Assembly (NCBI GenBank): GCA_013792075.1
Contig: VMSR01000275.1
Location: forward strand, 1 to 32,317
DNA length: 32,317 bases
DNA from: Desulfobacula sp.
GTDB taxonomy: Bacteria > Desulfobacterota > Desulfobacteria > Desulfobacterales > Desulfobacteraceae
Direction: 5' to 3'
In this document: piece after piece, positions 17,058 to 26,609 of the stretch
Layout of the letters: each line of letters starts with the position of its first letter
How positions within the stretch are numbered: position 1 is the stretch's first letter
Position numbers and translations under genes: made by a program
Notes under the pieces: model-generated
The model's input: only the letters and a program-made list of their open reading frames with translations
Told to the model about the DNA's origin: nothing
The model's database searches: none

Positions 17058-20000
17058 TCAGGCCCTGAATCGCGCATCCAGTTGACTGATCCCCAGGCCG
17101 CTCTTTTTTTCCACAACGATCTGGGTGGCGATCCGCTCTTTCATGGCCTCCACATGGGAAATCACCCCGATCATTTTTCCGGAAGAATTCAAATTGTCCA
17201 GGGCGTCCAGAGCCGTCTCCAGAGTCTGGGTATCCAGGGAGCCGAACCCTTCGTCCAAAAACAGGGAGTCAATGCTGGTCTGGTTGGAAACCAGATCCGA
17301 TAAGGCCAGGGCCAGGGCCAGACTCACCAGGAAACTTTCCCCGCCGGACAGGGTCTTGGTATCCCGGACAATATCGGCCTGCCAGGTGTCCTTCACCTCA
17401 AGACTCAAATCCTCCCCTGTTTTCCGGGCCAGCAGGTACCGGCCATGGAGATGGCGCAGCCGCTTGTTGGCAAGATAGAGCAGATGGTCCAGGGTCAGTC
17501 CCTGGGCAAAGCGCCGGAATTTGTCCCCGTCCCTGGACCCGATCAGGCTGGACAGGCGCACCCATTGGTCATAAATCTTTTTTTGAAGATCAATGCGCTC
17601 AAACAGCGCTGCCTGGCTCGCCCGTTTTTCCCGGTCATCCTGGATCCGCTGGAGAATCTCTCCCTGGCGCTTGCCAACGGTCTGGGATTCTGCCTGATTT
17701 TTTTCCAGGTCCTGGACGATTTTTTCCAGGGGCAATCGGGTCAAAGGGGAAGCTGTTAAGGTTTCCAATTCTTTTTTTGTTTTTTCCGCAAGGGCCAGAG
17801 CGCTGTTTTCCGCCTTGTCCAGGGCCTCTTTCAGCAACACAAGTTCGTTCCGGGCCTGGGGTCTGAGCAAGGCGGCCTGGAAGGCGGTCTGGTCTTTGAA
17901 GCTGCTTTCCCCAAGAACGACAGCCCACCTGGTTTGGGCCTGTTCTTCTGCCAAGACCAGATCCTTAAGCGTTTTTTCCAGCTCTGCAATGCCCCCCATG
18001 ACCTGGGTCACGCCTTTCAGGGCCAGATGCTTGTCCGTTTGCACCTTTGCCAGCAAAGCCTCTGCCCGGTCCAGGTCCAGGGCCATCCGGCGTCGTTCCT
18101 GTTGAATGGATTTCTCCCCAAACATCTGTCTGCGCTGGTCCACCAGCCCTGAAACCAGGGTTTGCCCCTGGGAAAACTTACCGTCCACCTCGGTTTTTTG
18201 GGCCAGGACCAGGCTTTTTTCCTTTTCAAGAAGCGCCATATCCCCTTTGATCCGATCCAGTTGCTTTTGGGCGTCCTGTCTCTGGTCCCGGGCCTTTTTC
18301 CAAGCATCCCAGAAGTGTTGATGCCGGCTAAGCCAGGCTGCCTGGCTGTCCAACTCCGGCAGGCGGTTGTCCAGGCCCATGACCTTTTTTTCCAGCTTTT
18401 CTTCCAGCGACCGTACTTCATCTGCGAGCTCTGCCCGGGCCGCATGCATCTCCGCCGCTTTGTGGGCCAGGGTTTCCTGTTGTTTTTTGCCCATCTCCAT
18501 CAGATGGCAGGTCTCTGTTTCCGTTTCCAGGACCTGCTGCAGCTGGGTTTCCAGCAAATGGGTCCTGTTCTTGATTTTGTCCAGACGGGCGAGCAGTTCC
18601 CGGGTGTCTCGGGTGCGGGTTTCTTCCCTGTTCAGCCAGGTTTTAATCTCTTCTACATGGGCAAGCTTCAGGGCAATGTTCAGTTGTTGGCAAATATTTG
18701 CCCAGGAATGGCCGCAGGTGTCCAAAATAGTTTCAAGGCGTTCCATCTGCTGGCCGGCCGCAGCCAGCCGGGTTTCGGTGCGGGCCATGTCCTGGCCGGT
18801 CTTTTCCATGGCCTGTGTCACCGCTGCCAGCTCTTTTTCCTGGTTTGATTTCCTGGCCCGGGTGTCGGAAATATCCAGGCCTTTGTAGGTTTCTATGGCC
18901 GGGTGTTCCATGGCCCCGCACAAGGGACACGGATCTCCCTTTGCCAGCCGGTCCCTGTGCCGGGCGAGACTTACAATTTTCTCTTCCTGGGTCAGGAGGG
19001 TATCCAGGTCTGCCACCTGCTCTTTGGCCCTGTCCCGTGCCACGGACAGTTCAGCAAGCGTTCGGCTTTGTGTGTCCAGGGAAATGGCATCCTTTTTTGA
19101 TGCAGTTTCAAGTTCAGCCTTATGGGACCGTGTTGTTTCAAATTGCTGGGAGATCTCCATGAGCTTCGCCTGCAAAGGAATGGCATCCACCATGCGTTCA
19201 TATTCATCCTGCCGGTTTGCCCGGGTGTCATCTCCCAGGGTGGCGGCTGTTTCCAGGGCCAACGCTTCCAGCTGGTCTGTCAGGTTCTTCTTTTTAGCCT
19301 GAAGGTCTTCCCTTGTTCGAACAAATGTGGCTGCCTGATGTTTTGCAGCAAGTATCCGGGCCTGGTTTTCCTGGTCCTTGACCCCCAGTGCGGCCAGGCG
19401 CTTTGCCAGGACAGTCCGCTGGTCAAACAGCGCCTCAATCACGGGAAGACCTTCTCCAAGAAATTCATGGGTTTTATGATCTGCCAGATAGGCCAGTGAT
19501 GTTTCCAGGGCAGCCAGGGCCTGTTTTTGCAGGTCTGTCTGGGCCTGTGATTGGGTGTTGATTGCTTCCAAACGGCCGGCAAGTTCTGCCTGCTGCTTTT
19601 CCAGAACCACGGCCTGTTCTTTGTGGCCCAGGATCAGATTGTCCAGGGGCAGCACTTTCTCGGTGATAAGCGTCTCTGTCTTGTGAATCTCTATTTTTAA
19701 TGCCTGGAGGGTTTTCTGGCTGTTCTTTTCTTTTTCTTCTGTTGCGGCCAGAAGCGCTTTTTGGGGAACAAGGTCTGCCGTGAGCCGTTCAAGGTTACAG
19801 GTCCGGTCTTTGGTTTGCTGTGCTGCCTGTTCAATGGCATCAAAGACCGGCTTGATCTCCAGAGCCGGCAGGCAGGCCGCCAGGAGGTCCAGTTTATCCT
19901 GGTTTTTTTCCCTTTCTGCCAGGGCTTTTTCAATGGCAGCACCTGCCCCGAGGCGTTCTTGTTCCAGAGCGGCTTTCCTCACCAGCCATTGCTGCTGCTG

Positions 20001-20723
20001 TACCAAAGCCTGGCCCTGGGTTACGCATTCTTTTTCCCGGATCTCAAGGGCTGCAAATTCCCGGGAAAGCGCCTGGGCTGCAGCCTCATCCAAAAATTCC
20101 ACCACATCCGCCTTTGCCAACAGCAGATCCAGGGGGTTTTTCTCATCCAGCATGCGCTGGTAGGTCTGCCGGGAAATCTCCCCGTAAACTTCAGTGCCGG
20201 TCAACTCTTCCAATAATTCGGCCCGCTCATTGGCATTGGCATTTAAAAAAGCTGCAAACCCGCCCTGGGCAAGGAGGATTGACTTGGTGAACCGGCCGAA
20301 ATCAAGTCCGGTAATACTTTTGATCTGTTTGAGTTTGTCTGCGATCTGGCTTGAGATAATGGTGCCGGATCCGTCTGCCAGCTCAACCTGGGGGCTTCCC
20401 AGTTTTCCATCCGGCCGGTTATACGCCCTGCGCTGGGACCAGAATGCCCGGTAGGGTTTGTTGTGTACGGAAAATTCCACCTCTGCCAGACAGTCCCCTG
20501 TGTGGCGGGTCATGATCTCGTTGCTGCCCGAAGACACGGACAGCCGAGGCGTCTGGTGGTAAAGGGCCAGGCAGATGGCGTCCAGAATAGAGGTCTTGCC
20601 GGCACCGGTGGGGCCGGTAATGGCAAAAAGGCCCTGGTCTGCAAATTCCGGGGAGGTGAAATCAATTTTCCATTCCCCTTTCAGGGAATTGATGTTCTTA
20701 AACCTAAGGCTTAAAATCTTCAC
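17058..20723 (-). CDS. sbcC: Exonuclease subunit SbcC (SMC-like ATPase)
   Basis: The 1221-residue protein is the ATPase of the SbcCD (Mre11-Rad50 type) nuclease that opens hairpins and processes DNA ends. The N-terminal Walker A is GPTGAGKTS (37-45). The centre is long coiled coil, with a zinc hook CPLC at 599-602 that joins two molecules. The C-terminal signature LSGGE is at 1125-1129 and Walker B LFLDEGFGSLD at 1154-1164. It is longer than the E. coli protein (1048 residues), mostly in the coiled coil. The start codon is GTG within the ATGCCGTGA end of sbcD, a four-base overlap with a G-rich ribosome site, as in other sbcDC pairs. The call is secure. Confidence 0.97.
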   Translation of the reverse strand: MKILSLRFKNINSLKGEWKIDFTSPEFADQGLFAITGPTGAGKTSILDAICLALYHQTPRLSVSSGSNEIMTRHTGDCLAEVEFSVHNKPYRAFWSQRRAYNRPDGKLGSPQVELADGSGTIISSQIADKLKQIKSITGLDFGRFTKSILLAQGGFAAFLNANANERAELLEELTGTEVYGEISRQTYQRMLDEKNPLDLLLAKADVVEFLDEAAAQALSREFAALEIREKECVTQGQALVQQQQWLVRKAALEQERLGAGAAIEKALAEREKNQDKLDLLAACLPALEIKPVFDAIEQAAQQTKDRTCNLERLTADLVPQKALLAATEEKEKNSQKTLQALKIEIHKTETLITEKVLPLDNLILGHKEQAVVLEKQQAELAGRLEAINTQSQAQTDLQKQALAALETSLAYLADHKTHEFLGEGLPVIEALFDQRTVLAKRLAALGVKDQENQARILAAKHQAATFVRTREDLQAKKKNLTDQLEALALETAATLGDDTRANRQDEYERMVDAIPLQAKLMEISQQFETTRSHKAELETASKKDAISLDTQSRTLAELSVARDRAKEQVADLDTLLTQEEKIVSLARHRDRLAKGDPCPLCGAMEHPAIETYKGLDISDTRARKSNQEKELAAVTQAMEKTGQDMARTETRLAAAGQQMERLETILDTCGHSWANICQQLNIALKLAHVEEIKTWLNREETRTRDTRELLARLDKIKNRTHLLETQLQQVLETETETCHLMEMGKKQQETLAHKAAEMHAARAELADEVRSLEEKLEKKVMGLDNRLPELDSQAAWLSRHQHFWDAWKKARDQRQDAQKQLDRIKGDMALLEKEKSLVLAQKTEVDGKFSQGQTLVSGLVDQRRQMFGEKSIQQERRRMALDLDRAEALLAKVQTDKHLALKGVTQVMGGIAELEKTLKDLVLAEEQAQTRWAVVLGESSFKDQTAFQAALLRPQARNELVLLKEALDKAENSALALAEKTKKELETLTASPLTRLPLEKIVQDLEKNQAESQTVGKRQGEILQRIQDDREKRASQAALFERIDLQKKIYDQWVRLSSLIGSRDGDKFRRFAQGLTLDHLLYLANKRLRHLHGRYLLARKTGEDLSLEVKDTWQADIVRDTKTLSGGESFLVSLALALALSDLVSNQTSIDSLFLDEGFGSLDTQTLETALDALDNLNSSGKMIGVISHVEAMKERIATQIVVEKKSGLGISQLDARFRA

Positions 20724-21949
20724 GGCATCCCCCCCTGTTCAACCTGGGACAGGATCTCTTTGAACAAGTCCATTAACTGGTCCTTTTGGTGGTCATCCAT
20801 CTCTTCTTTGGCCAGGCGCCGCAAAAACACCTCATGGGGTTTGAGTTCCTCCAGCTTTTCCTTTGATGCCAGGGTCAGGCCCGATTCATGGGCCTTGGGT
20901 TTCCTGCGGATGCGCAACAGCTCAATGGGCGTGTTCTGGCCGTCTATCATGGTCTGGACCCGGGTCACAAGATCGGTCAGATAATCGTCGGTTGCCACCA
21001 CAGCCTCCAGCCACAAGGATCTTTTCCCTGTTGGAACCGCAAGTTCGTTGATGGCCTGCTCGATCTGCTCCAGATCCCCCTGGACACAGGCAAGTGTCCT
21101 GAAACAGGGTATGGGGATGGCGCAAATTTCCATTAAGCCTTCTTGGGCAAAGTCCACCTGGAGGACCTGTTTTTCCTGTTTGGCCTCATCAAAGCTCAAG
21201 GGGATGGGGGAGCCTGAATACCGGATATGGTCCGCGCCTTTCACGCGCTGGCCTTGATGGAGATGGCCCAGGGCAATATAATCGGCCAAAGGAAATTTGG
21301 CAGCCGGAAATGCTTCCAGAGACCCGATATAAATCTCTCTCACCGATTCAGAAGTGCTGCCCCCCACCATGGTCAAATGGCCTGTGGCAATGATGGGCAA
21401 TTTGCCGCCCAGGGTTTCCTGCACCCCACAGGCAGCAGAAAAGACCTGATCGTAAAACAATGCAATCGCCTCAACCAGGGCCTGTTTCTTGTCCTGGCCC
21501 GACTGGTCGGCAAAGCTTGTGACAAGGTCCCTGGGACGGATAAAGGGCACGGCACAGAGGATGGCACCAGGTCTGCCGTCCCTGTCCTTTAACACCAGGA
21601 CATGGTCGTGGGGAACCTTTGTGATACTGCCGACAACCCGGGTGTTCAGACAGGCCAGAAGCTCACGGGCCTCGTTGAGGGTGGCGGCTGAATCATGATT
21701 TCCCCCCAGGATCACGGTCATGGCGCACCCGGTCTGTTGAAGGGAAACAATAAAATCATTGTACATGGCCCTTGCATAGCTGGGCGGGGTGCCGGTGTCA
21801 AAGATATCCCCTGCCACCACCAGGGCGTCTGCCCGGGACCGGGAGATAAGGGCCAGCAACCAGTCCAGAAAAGCTCTGTGTTCGGATTCCCGGCTTTTTC
21901 CCATGAAATGCTGGCCCAGATGCCAGTCCGAGGTATGTATGATTCTCAT
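20720..21949 (-). CDS. sbcD: Exonuclease subunit SbcD (Mre11-like phosphoesterase)
   Basis: The 409-residue protein is the nuclease partner of SbcC. All metallophosphoesterase motifs are in order: HTSDWHLG (Asp 8, His 10), VVAGDIFDTG, VILGGNHDS, ATGHLTMVG and ALGHLHQGQ. The C-terminal part, with acidic and charged helices ending EEMDDHQKDQLMDLFKEIL, is the capping and SbcC-binding region. Length is like the E. coli protein (400). Its ATG shares one base with the stop of the upstream acetyltransferase gene (TAATG), and its end overlaps sbcC by four bases, so all three are translationally coupled. Confidence 0.97.
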   Translation of the reverse strand: MRIIHTSDWHLGQHFMGKSRESEHRAFLDWLLALISRSRADALVVAGDIFDTGTPPSYARAMYNDFIVSLQQTGCAMTVILGGNHDSAATLNEARELLACLNTRVVGSITKVPHDHVLVLKDRDGRPGAILCAVPFIRPRDLVTSFADQSGQDKKQALVEAIALFYDQVFSAACGVQETLGGKLPIIATGHLTMVGGSTSESVREIYIGSLEAFPAAKFPLADYIALGHLHQGQRVKGADHIRYSGSPIPLSFDEAKQEKQVLQVDFAQEGLMEICAIPIPCFRTLACVQGDLEQIEQAINELAVPTGKRSLWLEAVVATDDYLTDLVTRVQTMIDGQNTPIELLRIRRKPKAHESGLTLASKEKLEELKPHEVFLRRLAKEEMDDHQKDQLMDLFKEILSQVEQGGMP

Positions 21950-24372
21950 TATTTCAGGTCTTTAAGGTTTATTTCTAATTTATATTCAGAAGATTCCACA
22001 TCCCGTTTCACGTCAAACCCAAGCTTTTGACCCAGGGCCAGCATGGCCGTGTTGGTTGAAATAACCGGGCCTGAAATCTGTTTGAGACCGTACTTTCTGG
22101 CAGAGACCAGGGCCCGTTTGAACAAAATGGTTCCAACACCCCTTCTTTGCCAGTTGTCGGCCAGGACCAGGGCAAATTCACCTTTTTCTCCGGCCGGATG
22201 AAAAACAATCCGGGCCACCCCCACTATTATTTTTTTTTTATCCGAACCGGCAAATGCGACCAGGGCGATTTCCCGGTCATAGTCTATCTGGGTCAACCGG
22301 ATAAGCATGGTTTTTGAGATGCGCTTGATGGGAGAAAAAAACCGCAGGTAAACGGTTTCAGGAGACAGGTTGGAAAAAAAGTCGATAATCTGATCTGCAT
22401 CCCCCGGCCGCACCGGCCGCATGAAAATCTTCTCCTTGTCCCGGGTGACAAACTCGGATTCCTGCCACCAGGGATAGGGGCTGATAACCAGGTGCCCTGC
22501 AGACCGGATCCGGGTTTTTTCCACCACGGCCCGGGCATGGGTCACCGTCACCCGGCCTTTGTGAACCTGAATGGGATTTAACTCCAGGCGCCTGATGCCG
22601 GGAAAATCGGTAACCAATCGACTGATGAGGATGAGCATCTCTTCCAGCACGGACGTATCAAGGGCCTGGATCTGTTTATATCCCTGAAAAACCATGGATA
22701 TTCGTGTGGCTTCCAAAGCCCTGGCCGCCAGTATCCGATTCAGAGGCGGCAGGGCCAGGGCTGTGTCCCGGACCACTTGGGTCATGCTCCCCCCCATTCC
22801 AAACCGTAACACCGGCCCGAACAGCGGATGGTTCTCCATGGAGATCTGCAATTCATAATCCGGTGTTGCCAGGGCTTTGGTCGGGTCCACCTTAATCCCG
22901 TAGGCGGCCAGCAGATCCCGTGCAAGAAAAGCACAAGGCTCTTTTTGGGCCAATGCCTTTTTAACCGCCCTAAGGGCAGCCGGCCGCTGGATATTCAGCC
23001 GTTTATCGGTTTTGTCCGGGATCTCCTGGAGCATCTCAATATTCCGGCCGTATTGGTACAGATTCACAAAGGCCTGGACTGCCCGCTCCGGGGTTTCATA
23101 GGCAATGATCTTGTTCTGGTTGAAAATGGTCCGGGATTTGTCAGAGTTCAGCCCTCCCATCCATGCCGTAAAGACCGGAAAGGGCGTTGTTTTCAAAAGA
23201 TCCACCAACGGCCTTGCAAGGGCAGTGGAATCATAGGTGCCCACAGGAGAACTCAACAGCAGCAACCCGTCTATTTCAGAGGCCTGGATACAGGTTTTGA
23301 CCACCTGAATATACTTTTCAGGAGAGGTTTCCTGCAGCACTTCGATGGGGTTGGTTCGCCGCCATCGGTCTCCCAGCAGGCCATCCAGGGCTGTGATGGT
23401 AGAAGGGGTTAAATCTGCCGGTTTTATACCCAGATTTGCCAGGGCATCAACGGCCATAACCCCTATCCCTCCAGCGTTGGACACAATTGCCAGGCGTGAC
23501 CCCCTGGGTCGTTTCTGCTTGGCCAGAAATTTAGCGCAATCAAAAAGGGCATCAAACCCATGCACCCTTAAAATTCCGGCCCGTTGGAATATGGCATCAT
23601 ATATTTCATCTTCACCAGGATCGGACCCGGATCCTGTCCGACCGGATTTCATGGCAATAATGGGCTTGACCCTGGAAACCGCCCGGGCAGCACTCATGAA
23701 TTTGCGGATATTTTTTAGGGACTCCACATACATGACAATACTTTCCACCTCGTTCAGGGAACCCAGGTAGTCGATCATGTCGGCAAAATCCACATCCAGT
23801 TTGGACCCGAGGTTAACAAAATGGCTAAAGCCCACATTCTCCCGCATGGCCAGATCCAGAACTGCGGTGCAGACAGCACCACTCTGGGATACGAAGGCGA
23901 TTTTACCGGGCAGGGGCTGCTGGTGCATGAAACTTGCGTTAAAGCCCGACCGTGTATTGATAAGGCCCACGGAATCAGGCCCGATAACCCGAATTCCCGT
24001 ATCCTGAACCGTCTGCCGAATGGAATTCCAGATGGGGTTCTCCTGATCGCCAGATCTGATCGGCCCGGCTGAGATTACCACAACCCCCAAAATTTTTTTT
24101 TCACTGCAGACACTTACAAGATCGGGAACCTTGTCCATGGGAACGGCAATCACGGCCATGTCCACATCAGACTCCAGATTCTGGGCGCTGGGCAAGGCAG
24201 GCATCCCCATCACCCTTGTGTATTTGGGATTGACCGGAAAGATCTTTCCCTTAAACCCGGCCGAGACAAGGTTGGTCATGATGGAAGCCCCCACACTGCC
24301 TTTTTTTTCGCTGGCACCGATCACGGCAACAGACCTGGGGTTAAGGATATGATGTAAATTCAGGGTGGTCAT
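21949..24372 (-). CDS. Pat-like protein acetyltransferase: inactive-looking acyl-CoA ligase fused to GNAT
   Basis: The 807-residue protein has a CoA-binding domain (1-130, NPRSVAVIGASEKKGSVG), the ligase domains (150-460, FVSQSGAVCTAVLD ... IVSNAGGIGVMAVDAL), a short ATP-grasp remnant (470-615, FGPVLRFGMGG, LELNPIQV) and a C-terminal GNAT domain (645-800, EFALVLADNWQRRGVGTIL for acetyl-CoA). This order is that of Pat lysine acetyltransferases, which control acyl-CoA synthetases. The segment after MKSGRTGSG (241-249) lacks the SHTGxLAG motif with the phospho-histidine of active ADP-forming ligases. The ATP-grasp lacks its first half, including the usual Lys. So it should be a regulatory acetyltransferase, not an acetyl-CoA synthetase. 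It leads a unit with sbcD and sbcC. No ribosome site precedes the ATG (see promoter). Confidence 0.88.
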   Translation of the reverse strand: MTTLNLHHILNPRSVAVIGASEKKGSVGASIMTNLVSAGFKGKIFPVNPKYTRVMGMPALPSAQNLESDVDMAVIAVPMDKVPDLVSVCSEKKILGVVVISAGPIRSGDQENPIWNSIRQTVQDTGIRVIGPDSVGLINTRSGFNASFMHQQPLPGKIAFVSQSGAVCTAVLDLAMRENVGFSHFVNLGSKLDVDFADMIDYLGSLNEVESIVMYVESLKNIRKFMSAARAVSRVKPIIAMKSGRTGSGSDPGEDEIYDAIFQRAGILRVHGFDALFDCAKFLAKQKRPRGSRLAIVSNAGGIGVMAVDALANLGIKPADLTPSTITALDGLLGDRWRRTNPIEVLQETSPEKYIQVVKTCIQASEIDGLLLLSSPVGTYDSTALARPLVDLLKTTPFPVFTAWMGGLNSDKSRTIFNQNKIIAYETPERAVQAFVNLYQYGRNIEMLQEIPDKTDKRLNIQRPAALRAVKKALAQKEPCAFLARDLLAAYGIKVDPTKALATPDYELQISMENHPLFGPVLRFGMGGSMTQVVRDTALALPPLNRILAARALEATRISMVFQGYKQIQALDTSVLEEMLILISRLVTDFPGIRRLELNPIQVHKGRVTVTHARAVVEKTRIRSAGHLVISPYPWWQESEFVTRDKEKIFMRPVRPGDADQIIDFFSNLSPETVYLRFFSPIKRISKTMLIRLTQIDYDREIALVAFAGSDKKKIIVGVARIVFHPAGEKGEFALVLADNWQRRGVGTILFKRALVSARKYGLKQISGPVISTNTAMLALGQKLGFDVKRDVESSEYKLEINLKDLK

Positions 24373-24378
24373 GGGACG

Positions 24379-24407
24379 AATCTAGTATGGGCCAAAGAAC
24401 TTGTCAA
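24379..24407 (-). promoter_or_regulatory. Strong sigma70-like promoter of the pat-like/sbcDC unit, predicted leaderless
   Basis: On the minus strand TTGACA (24407-24402), 17 bases, then TAGATT (24384-24379) match the consensus well. Seven bases downstream of the -10 falls the A of the ATG at 24372, so the transcript should start at or within a base or two of the start codon. No Shine-Dalgarno sequence exists in the gap. Confidence 0.7.
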
Positions 24408-24415
24408 CCCTATTT

Positions 24416-26584
24416 TCAAAACCTGACGGGCGGAGCCGCCGGCTGCTTTCCCAGCAACCCATTGATGCGGTTTACATATTCTTTGTTCTGACAGGGCTTT
24501 GACAGATGATCGATATGGGCATCTCGTTGTTTCAATTCTTTAATCGACTCTAAAAACTCAATATTTCCCGAAACAAACAATATGGGGATGGTTTTATTGG
24601 TTTGCCGGATATGATGGTAGACATCCATTCCGTTAATGCCCCCGGGAAGAACATAGTCCAGACTCACAAAATCATAGGCATTCCGGTCAAACAGCGCCAT
24701 GGCATCCTGCCCGGTATGGGCGGTATCCACCTTGTGGTTACAGGGTTCCTGGGTTAATATGCGGCATTGCACATCGGAAATGGCCTGTTCATCCTCCACA
24801 TGGAGAATCTTTTTTCCCGATTGGTGTGCGGATCTTAAAATATGGGTCTTTTCTTCACGGGTCAGTTCTTTTCCGATAACCGGCAGACAGATGGTAAATT
24901 TTGTGCCCGCCCCGAATTGTGAGGCCACCTGAATAATACCCTTGTGCTGTTCGATGTATTTTTTAATATTGGCCATTCCATAGCCGGTTCCCTTTATATC
25001 GGGCTTATAGGATTGGGTTACATCCCGGCTTCCCTTCAGGGTAAAAGAGGGGTCATAAATACGGTCCAGATATTCTTTGGGAATGCCGCACCCATTGTCT
25101 TCAATTTCAAAGCAGATCTCTCCTTGGGAAAAGGAGGTTCGGATCATTATTCGGGGGTGTTCAACCATCCCCAGGGCATGAATTGCATTTTGTATCAGAT
25201 TTACCAATGCATGTTCGATCATTCCCGGATCTGCCAGCAGATCCGGCATGCCGTCACCCTTTTCCATTTTCAGCTCAATTCCGTCCAGGTCTTTTTTCAA
25301 CAGGTTGAGCACCAGGTCTATTTTTTCATTTATCCGGAAAAAATCCTGTTTGGGTTCCTGGTCTTTGGCAAAAGCAACCAGGTTCTTTGTTAAATTTTTA
25401 CCCCGGACCGTTTGCCCATATATCAATTCCAGTGTCTTTTTAATCGCCGCATCCTTGCAGTCTAAAATCGAAAGCTCCGTGTTGCCCATGATAACGCTTA
25501 AAATATTATTAAAATCATGGGCGATCTTCCCGGCAATCTGACCGACCAGGGCATGTTTTTCCTGTTCAGCCGCATGGCGTTCGGCTATGATTTTTTCTTG
25601 CTCGGCTCGTTTTTGCAGGGTAATATCACGGGTGACCCCCAGGAGGCCTTCGGGTTTATTGTCCGCCCCCCTGAGGATGGTAACATGGTTGCTGGTCCAG
25701 ACGGAACTTTTGTCTTTACAATATTGTTCTATTTCAAAAATAGTGGGCTCCCATGCTTCAGGGTTCCCCGCCCGGATGTGTGCAAGTTTTTCATCATAAT
25801 AGATTAGAATTTTTTTGAGTTCATCGGGGGGGATAACATCATCAAGGGATTGCTCCATTGCCTCCTTCACCGTATACCCCCTTTGCTTATGGACCGAAGG
25901 ACTTACATAGGTAAACTGAAAGGTCATGTCCATTCCCCAGATCACATCCGCAACATTATCAGCAATCAAGCGATACATCTCTTCGCTTTTATACAAGGCC
26001 TCCCTTGCCTGGCGGTGTTCTTCGACTTCAAGCCGAAGCGAGGCATTTAAAGCCGATAATTGGGTGGTGCGTTCAGAAACCCTGTCTTCAAGTTGCTTTT
26101 TGGAATGGAACAAATGAAATGTCAGCTGGAAAATTGCATACAGCATCACCAGAGAGAACAGGACACCCCCCTCCACATAGACGGTATCACACTCCCAGAT
26201 TGCCTCGATTTTACCGATGGGCTTGCCTTCGTGGACAACCGCTGACGCCAGATGATATTCCGGGATAAGATGAACCGCCATGAGAACTCGCTCACTCCAG
26301 TCGGGGGGATCCCCCATGGCCTTTTGAAATACAATCTCCTGAATATCCGTTACCCGAATGTATTGATAGTTTTGGGATTTGCAGGCAAGGGACAGGTACT
26401 CCGAGGCCCCCTTGGGATTGGAGTTCCACAGCGCATCCGCGATAATGCGCCCGTGTTCGTCGATACGGGACTGTGCGGCCTGGTGGGCATAGCGTTCATA
26501 AAAGATCACAAAAGAGCAGAACATGAGCAGAAGGGCGACTGCTGTTATAGATATACGTCTCTGATACCCCAGATTATTCTTCAC
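24416..26584 (-). CDS. PAS hybrid sensor histidine kinase with C-terminal receiver (second pair)
   Basis: The 722 residues have an N-terminal membrane helix (10-30), a periplasmic region (31-135), a second helix (about 138-160), a coiled linker (165-200) and a PAS domain (200-325, YRLIADNVADVIWGMDMTFQ ... GVTRDITLQKR). HisKA has His 356 in AGKIAHDFNNILS. The ATPase has NLIQNAIHAL, DNGCGIP and GTGYGMANI. The receiver has Glu 597/Asp 598, the acceptor Asp 643 in FVSLDYVLPG, and Lys in LSKPCQ. The architecture repeats that of the kinase at 12454-14664, though the sequences are clearly diverged. It follows its binding-protein gene by 25 bases. The receiver-only output suggests a phosphorelay to a separate regulator. 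Confidence 0.92.
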   Translation of the reverse strand: MKNNLGYQRRISITAVALLLMFCSFVIFYERYAHQAAQSRIDEHGRIIADALWNSNPKGASEYLSLACKSQNYQYIRVTDIQEIVFQKAMGDPPDWSERVLMAVHLIPEYHLASAVVHEGKPIGKIEAIWECDTVYVEGGVLFSLVMLYAIFQLTFHLFHSKKQLEDRVSERTTQLSALNASLRLEVEEHRQAREALYKSEEMYRLIADNVADVIWGMDMTFQFTYVSPSVHKQRGYTVKEAMEQSLDDVIPPDELKKILIYYDEKLAHIRAGNPEAWEPTIFEIEQYCKDKSSVWTSNHVTILRGADNKPEGLLGVTRDITLQKRAEQEKIIAERHAAEQEKHALVGQIAGKIAHDFNNILSVIMGNTELSILDCKDAAIKKTLELIYGQTVRGKNLTKNLVAFAKDQEPKQDFFRINEKIDLVLNLLKKDLDGIELKMEKGDGMPDLLADPGMIEHALVNLIQNAIHALGMVEHPRIMIRTSFSQGEICFEIEDNGCGIPKEYLDRIYDPSFTLKGSRDVTQSYKPDIKGTGYGMANIKKYIEQHKGIIQVASQFGAGTKFTICLPVIGKELTREEKTHILRSAHQSGKKILHVEDEQAISDVQCRILTQEPCNHKVDTAHTGQDAMALFDRNAYDFVSLDYVLPGGINGMDVYHHIRQTNKTIPILFVSGNIEFLESIKELKQRDAHIDHLSKPCQNKEYVNRINGLLGKQPAAPPVRF

Positions 26585-26609
26585 ATTTGCCCTTCAGATC
26601 CGGGCGCTA

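Noticed and set aside
17027-17116. N-terminal extension of the MFS protein into sbcC
   Set aside because: Hydrophilic, unlike the family, and overlapping the sbcC end; the ATG at 17026 has an AAGGAG upstream.
18162-18848. 228-residue plus-strand frame over sbcC
   Set aside because: Shadow of the coiled-coil region of sbcC with no recognisable domain.
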